In this document: positions 61,578-64,000 of the stretch, one piece after another
How the letters are laid out: every line of letters starts with the position of its first letter
Numbering within the stretch: position 1 is the stretch's first letter
The notes under the pieces: model-generated
The model's database searches: none
What the model was told of the DNA's origin: nothing
The model's input: the letters and a program-made list of their open reading frames with translations, nothing else
Assembly (NCBI RefSeq): GCF_001421415.1
Contig: NZ_LMKH01000034.1
Span: 124,001 to 188,000 of the forward strand
Length of the DNA: 64,000 nucleotides
Direction: 5' to 3'
From: Sphingomonas sp. Leaf208
GTDB lineage: Bacteria > Pseudomonadota > Alphaproteobacteria > Sphingomonadales > Sphingomonadaceae
Program-made: the position numbers and the translations under genes

Positions 61578-62114
61578 GTGGCCCGTCGTAACCCCATTCC
61601 CGCGCGCTGGCTGATGACCGACGAGCGGATGGGCGACGCCTTGTGGCGTGCGTTGAGGCGATTGCCCCCCGGATCAGGGGTGGTGTTCCGGCATTATGCC
61701 ACGCCCGAGCGAGATCGGCGGGTATTGCTGCGGCGGGTTATTCGCATCGCGCAAGCGCGCCGGCTAGTCGTCGTGGTGGCCGGAAAGCCTGTGATCGCGG
61801 CCAACGGTGTGCATGGTCGAGGAAAGACTCACGGGATCAGAACCTGGCCAGCGCATTCGAGAGGCGAGGCCTTGGCTGGCAAGCGCGCTGGGGCTGCTGC
61901 CCTGTTCGTGTCGCCGATCCATCCCACCCAATCGCACGACGGCACGGCGGGGATCGGTCCGGCGCGGGCTATGCGGATCGGACGGGGACTCGGGGGGATA
62001 CCGATGATCGCGCTAGGCGGAATGAGCGAGTTGCGCTGGCGGCGCATCCAGCGTTTCGGCTTCCACGGCTGGGCCGCGATCGATGCCTGGATGCCTAGTA
62101 CGCCGTCATCCTGA
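61578..62114 (+). CDS. thiamine phosphate synthase-like (ThiE/TenI) protein
   Basis: The 178-residue protein resembles the TIM-barrel ThiE/TenI group: WLMTDERMGDALWRALRRLPPGSGVVFRHY near the start (region), VVVAGKPVIAANGVHG, LFVSPIHPTQSHDG near 115, and PMIALGGMSELRW near 150. Full catalytic pyrophosphate-binding residues are not obvious, so it may act as a TenI-type or salvage protein rather than a true synthase. It is divergent from the YggS gene; the GTG at 61578 is used, with ATG 61554 as an alternative. Its TGA stop lies in the repeat at 62103. Confidence 0.75.
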   Translation: MARRNPIPARWLMTDERMGDALWRALRRLPPGSGVVFRHYATPERDRRVLLRRVIRIAQARRLVVVVAGKPVIAANGVHGRGKTHGIRTWPAHSRGEALAGKRAGAAALFVSPIHPTQSHDGTAGIGPARAMRIGRGLGGIPMIALGGMSELRWRRIQRFGFHGWAAIDAWMPSTPSS

Positions 62115-62187
62115 CGAAAGTCAGGATACAGAGTAACCGATCACTGCGTCTCATGGCACTGGATCCTGACTTTCGTCAGGATGACGG
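62103..62187. repeat. paired palindromic repeat, CCGTCATCCTGAC family
   Basis: CCGTCATCCTGACgaaaGTCAGGAT and ATCCTGACtttcGTCAGGATGACGG are inverted partners about 35 bases apart. The first 12 bases encode the last residues and the TGA stop of the ThiE-like gene. It is followed by an 80-base gap before the stop of the convergent barrel protein gene. Confidence 0.93.
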
Positions 62188-62267
62188 GAAGGGAGAGTTG
62201 CGCACCACCCCAATCCAGCTAGCTACTATCGGTCTCTGTTTCCGACGAGCCTCGCTCTGTCGGACGC

Positions 62268-63026
62268 TTAGAACCGGAACGCAGTGCCCAGGTACACGGC
62301 TTGGCTGTCACGACGGTCATCATCGACCTTCACGAAGCGCTCGCGGTCCGACCGGTACCGCACGCCAGCCGTCACCGCGAGGCTACGCGTCAGAGCGTAG
62401 GACCCGCCAAGATCGACCGAATAGCTCGGCGCATCCTCGACGAGGCGCGGCGCGCTCGACAGCGGACGATCCGCCGCAGCCTTCACCGTCCCGCTGAAGC
62501 GCTTGGCGCTATAGCTCACCGCAAGGTCAGCCGCCTCGCGCCCACCCGGCATCACGCCGAGATCAAGCTTGTTCACGTCACCCGAGATCGCGAACCGCTT
62601 CCACCCGACCGACATGCCGAGGTTGTAGGCGATCGGCGCAATACCGACGGTCGGCGTGGTCGAAGCGAGGCTGGCCGTGTTCGCGACACCGCGGTTGGTC
62701 TGCGCACGGACCGCGACGGTCACCGCGCGGTTGTCCTGGCGCGTTTCGGCGGGCGTGAACTTGAAGCTGCCGGCGTCGAAGCCACCGCGCGCGAACATCG
62801 CGGCAAGGCGGGGGTCGGCAGCGGCCGGCGTGAACGATCCGATACCGCGAACCGCGGCGACGTTATGCTTGGCGATCCGGGCGGGCTGTTCGCTAGCGCC
62901 AAAGGCAGGCGCGACGATTGCGGCGGTGGCGACAAGCGCCCCGGCAACCACCCCAACTATTCCCCCACGCGTCATCACAACGAATCTGTCCTTCGAATCC
63001 CGTAATCGGATCCTGTTAAACCGCAT
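62268..63026 (-). CDS. outer-membrane beta-barrel-like protein, 252 residues
   Basis: The protein has a signal peptide (GIVGVVAGALVATAAIVAPAFGA) and alternating beta-strand segments in the C-terminal half (MSVGWKRFAISGDVNKLDLG, VSYSAKRFSGTVKAAA, YSVDLGGSYALTRSLAVTAGVRYRS). It ends AVYLGTAFRF, with the terminal Phe of outer-membrane barrels. The first 90 residues are a low-complexity Ala/Arg region. I do not recognise a specific family; conserved sphingomonad proteins of this type are usually just called porin-like. The start may instead be the ATG at 62975, which has AAGGA upstream. Confidence 0.7.
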   Translation of the reverse strand: MRFNRIRLRDSKDRFVVMTRGGIVGVVAGALVATAAIVAPAFGASEQPARIAKHNVAAVRGIGSFTPAAADPRLAAMFARGGFDAGSFKFTPAETRQDNRAVTVAVRAQTNRGVANTASLASTTPTVGIAPIAYNLGMSVGWKRFAISGDVNKLDLGVMPGGREAADLAVSYSAKRFSGTVKAAADRPLSSAPRLVEDAPSYSVDLGGSYALTRSLAVTAGVRYRSDRERFVKVDDDRRDSQAVYLGTAFRF

Positions 63027-63257
63027 CTAACATTAATTGATCCACAGCAAAGGCCGCAGAACCGCCCATTCCCACCCTTCGTCGCCGAATTGTCGGACAG
63101 TGTTGCAATCAGCACACAGATCGCCGCGATAGCGCTACCGAATCGGTCGCTTTCCCGGATCGGCCAGCCCCCCGCGCATACGCTCGTCGCGCACGCCGGC
63201 GTCTGCTTGCGGGCACGCGGGCTCGCCTGTAGAGCAAGGGCTGATTTTCTTGCCAGG

Positions 63258-63698
63258 ATGATGCCCATGTTCCGCCGCTCGCGTATCGCAGTCGTGCTGT
63301 TTGCCCTGCCTCTCGTCGCTTGCGGCGGCGGATCGGCACGTCCCAAGGCGGATCTCGCCGCGTCGAAGATCACGACGATCGGCGTGAACAGCTACCTGTG
63401 GCGCGCAAGCCTCGACACGCTGGGCTTCATGCCGCTGCTCCAGACCGACTCCAATGGCGGCGTGATCGTCACCGACTGGTACATCAATCCGCAGACGCCG
63501 ACCGAGCGCATGAAGGTCACCGTCTCGATCCTTGACCAGGATCTGCGCGCCGATGCGCTGCGCGTCGCTGCCCTGCGCGAAGTCAATCGCAACGGCCAGT
63601 GGGTCTCGTCGCCGGTCCAGGCAGCGACCACGCAGAAGCTCGAGGACATCATCCTGACCAAGGCCCGCGACCTGCGCCGCGCCTCGATCGCGGGCTGA
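63258..63698 (+). CDS. DUF3576 lipoprotein
   Basis: The approximately 146-residue protein has a lipobox in [12 protein letters not shown], so it is probably a lipoprotein of the inner or outer membrane facing the periplasm. The mature part is the DUF3576 pattern: [37 protein letters not shown] (region), [29 protein letters not shown], and [18 protein letters not shown]. Genes of this family are commonly located directly before leuS in alphaproteobacteria, as here (12 bases to the leuS start). Function is unknown. ATG 63258 or 63267 are both possible. Confidence 0.9.
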   Translation: MMPMFRRSRIAVVLFALPLVACGGGSARPKADLAASKITTIGVNSYLWRASLDTLGFMPLLQTDSNGGVIVTDWYINPQTPTERMKVTVSILDQDLRADALRVAALREVNRNGQWVSSPVQAATTQKLEDIILTKARDLRRASIAG

Positions 63699-63709
63699 GG
63701 ACTGATATA

Positions 63710-64000
63710 ATGGCGTCGCGTTTCAATGCGTTGAAGGCGGACGCGGCGTGGCAGAAGGTCTGGGACGAGCGCAAGACGTTCGCCGCCGACGATCTGTCGA
63801 CCAAGCCGCGTTCGTACGTGCTCGAGATGTTCCCCTATCCGTCGGGGCGCATCCACATGGGGCATGTCCGAAACTACACGATGGGCGACGTGCTCGCGCG
63901 GTTCCGTCGGATGAAGGGCATGGAAGTGCTCCATCCGATGGGCTGGGACGCGTTCGGCATGCCCGCCGAGAACGCGGCGATGGAAAAGGGCGTGCATCCG
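63710..64000 (+). CDS. leuS: leucyl-tRNA synthetase LeuS, N-terminal part
   Basis: The first 97 residues of LeuS are visible before the right edge. They contain [31 protein letters not shown] (region near 35-65), in which HMGH is the class I HIGH motif, followed by [14 protein letters not shown] near 80-93. LeuS charges tRNA-Leu with leucine and edits misacylated products. The ATG at 63710 begins [14 protein letters not shown], which is the usual start. It is downstream of the DUF3576 gene, probably on the same mRNA. Confidence 0.97.
   Translation, partial: MASRFNALKADAAWQKVWDERKTFAADDLSTKPRSYVLEMFPYPSGRIHMGHVRNYTMGDVLARFRRMKGMEVLHPMGWDAFGMPAENAAMEKGVHP

Overview
The window looks like a chromosomal segment of an alphaproteobacterium of the family Sphingomonadaceae, most likely Sphingomonas or a close relative. 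This is an inference from high GC content, many GTG and TTG starts, a split three-gene transhydrogenase (pntA1/pntA2/pntB), the very short aa3-type oxidase subunit IV, the imuA-imuB-dnaE2 mutagenesis cassette with a GTTC-N7-GTTC LexA box, and dense families of paired palindromes between genes. I see no phage, no complete insertion sequence and no CRISPR array.

Layout. 1-2.6 kb: a truncated methyltransferase, a GtrA-type membrane protein and a large polytopic membrane protein, possibly for envelope glycan or polyprenyl-linked sugar modification. 2.6-10 kb: housekeeping genes, namely the tightly overlapping chain yggT-DUF167-folD-marC, argB, the queuosine-precursor transporter gene, a nucleoside transporter gene, a fasciclin protein gene and a divergent dapF-like gene. 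10-16 kb: two regulators, a tRNA-Val(UAC) with drifted stems, a winged-helix protein gene, and the pnt operon with a frame-disrupted DUF559 gene inside it. 16-20 kb: an NtrC-type regulator, a small AT-richer island of unknown genes, a DUF72 gene and a Crp/Fnr regulator. 20-24.3 kb: a class II aldolase plus FMN-dependent 2-hydroxy-acid oxidase pair, and the overlapping chain thioredoxin-LON-small protein-Trm112.

24.7-30.5 kb is the SOS-controlled translesion cassette imuA-imuB-dnaE2. dnaE2 carries an in-frame palindromic repeat of about 185 bp. After tRNA-Gly(GCC), 30.8-37.5 kb holds a secreted Ntn-hydrolase acylase gene followed by an ABC ATPase, an FtsX-type permease and an AttH/CrtC-like lipocalin gene, all tightly spaced. 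37.5-43.6 kb carries an amidotransferase and a signalling cluster: a single-domain response regulator, a LOV-type (blue-light) HWE histidine kinase and an MHYT-PAS-GGDEF-EAL cyclic-di-GMP protein. 43.7-50.6 kb is a carboxylate uptake locus: a TctD/TctE-like two-component system divergent from an orphan periplasmic binding protein, a phosphate-selective-type porin, a CitMHS transporter and an alpha/beta hydrolase.

50.7-64 kb is mainly core functions: DUF2238, a UbiH-family hydroxylase, ftsK, an OprB porin, lolA, exonuclease III, ribA, a YdcF protein, a HAD phosphatase, a YggS PLP protein, a ThiE-like protein, an outer-membrane barrel protein, a DUF3576 lipoprotein and the start of leuS.

The least expected signals are the palindromic element translated inside dnaE2, other copies of these elements that supply stop codons or a ribosome-binding site, the LOV kinase cluster, the Tct-type locus whose binding protein has no ABC partners, and the broken DUF559 gene in the pnt operon. 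Functions are assigned from protein sequence motifs read by eye; no database search was run.
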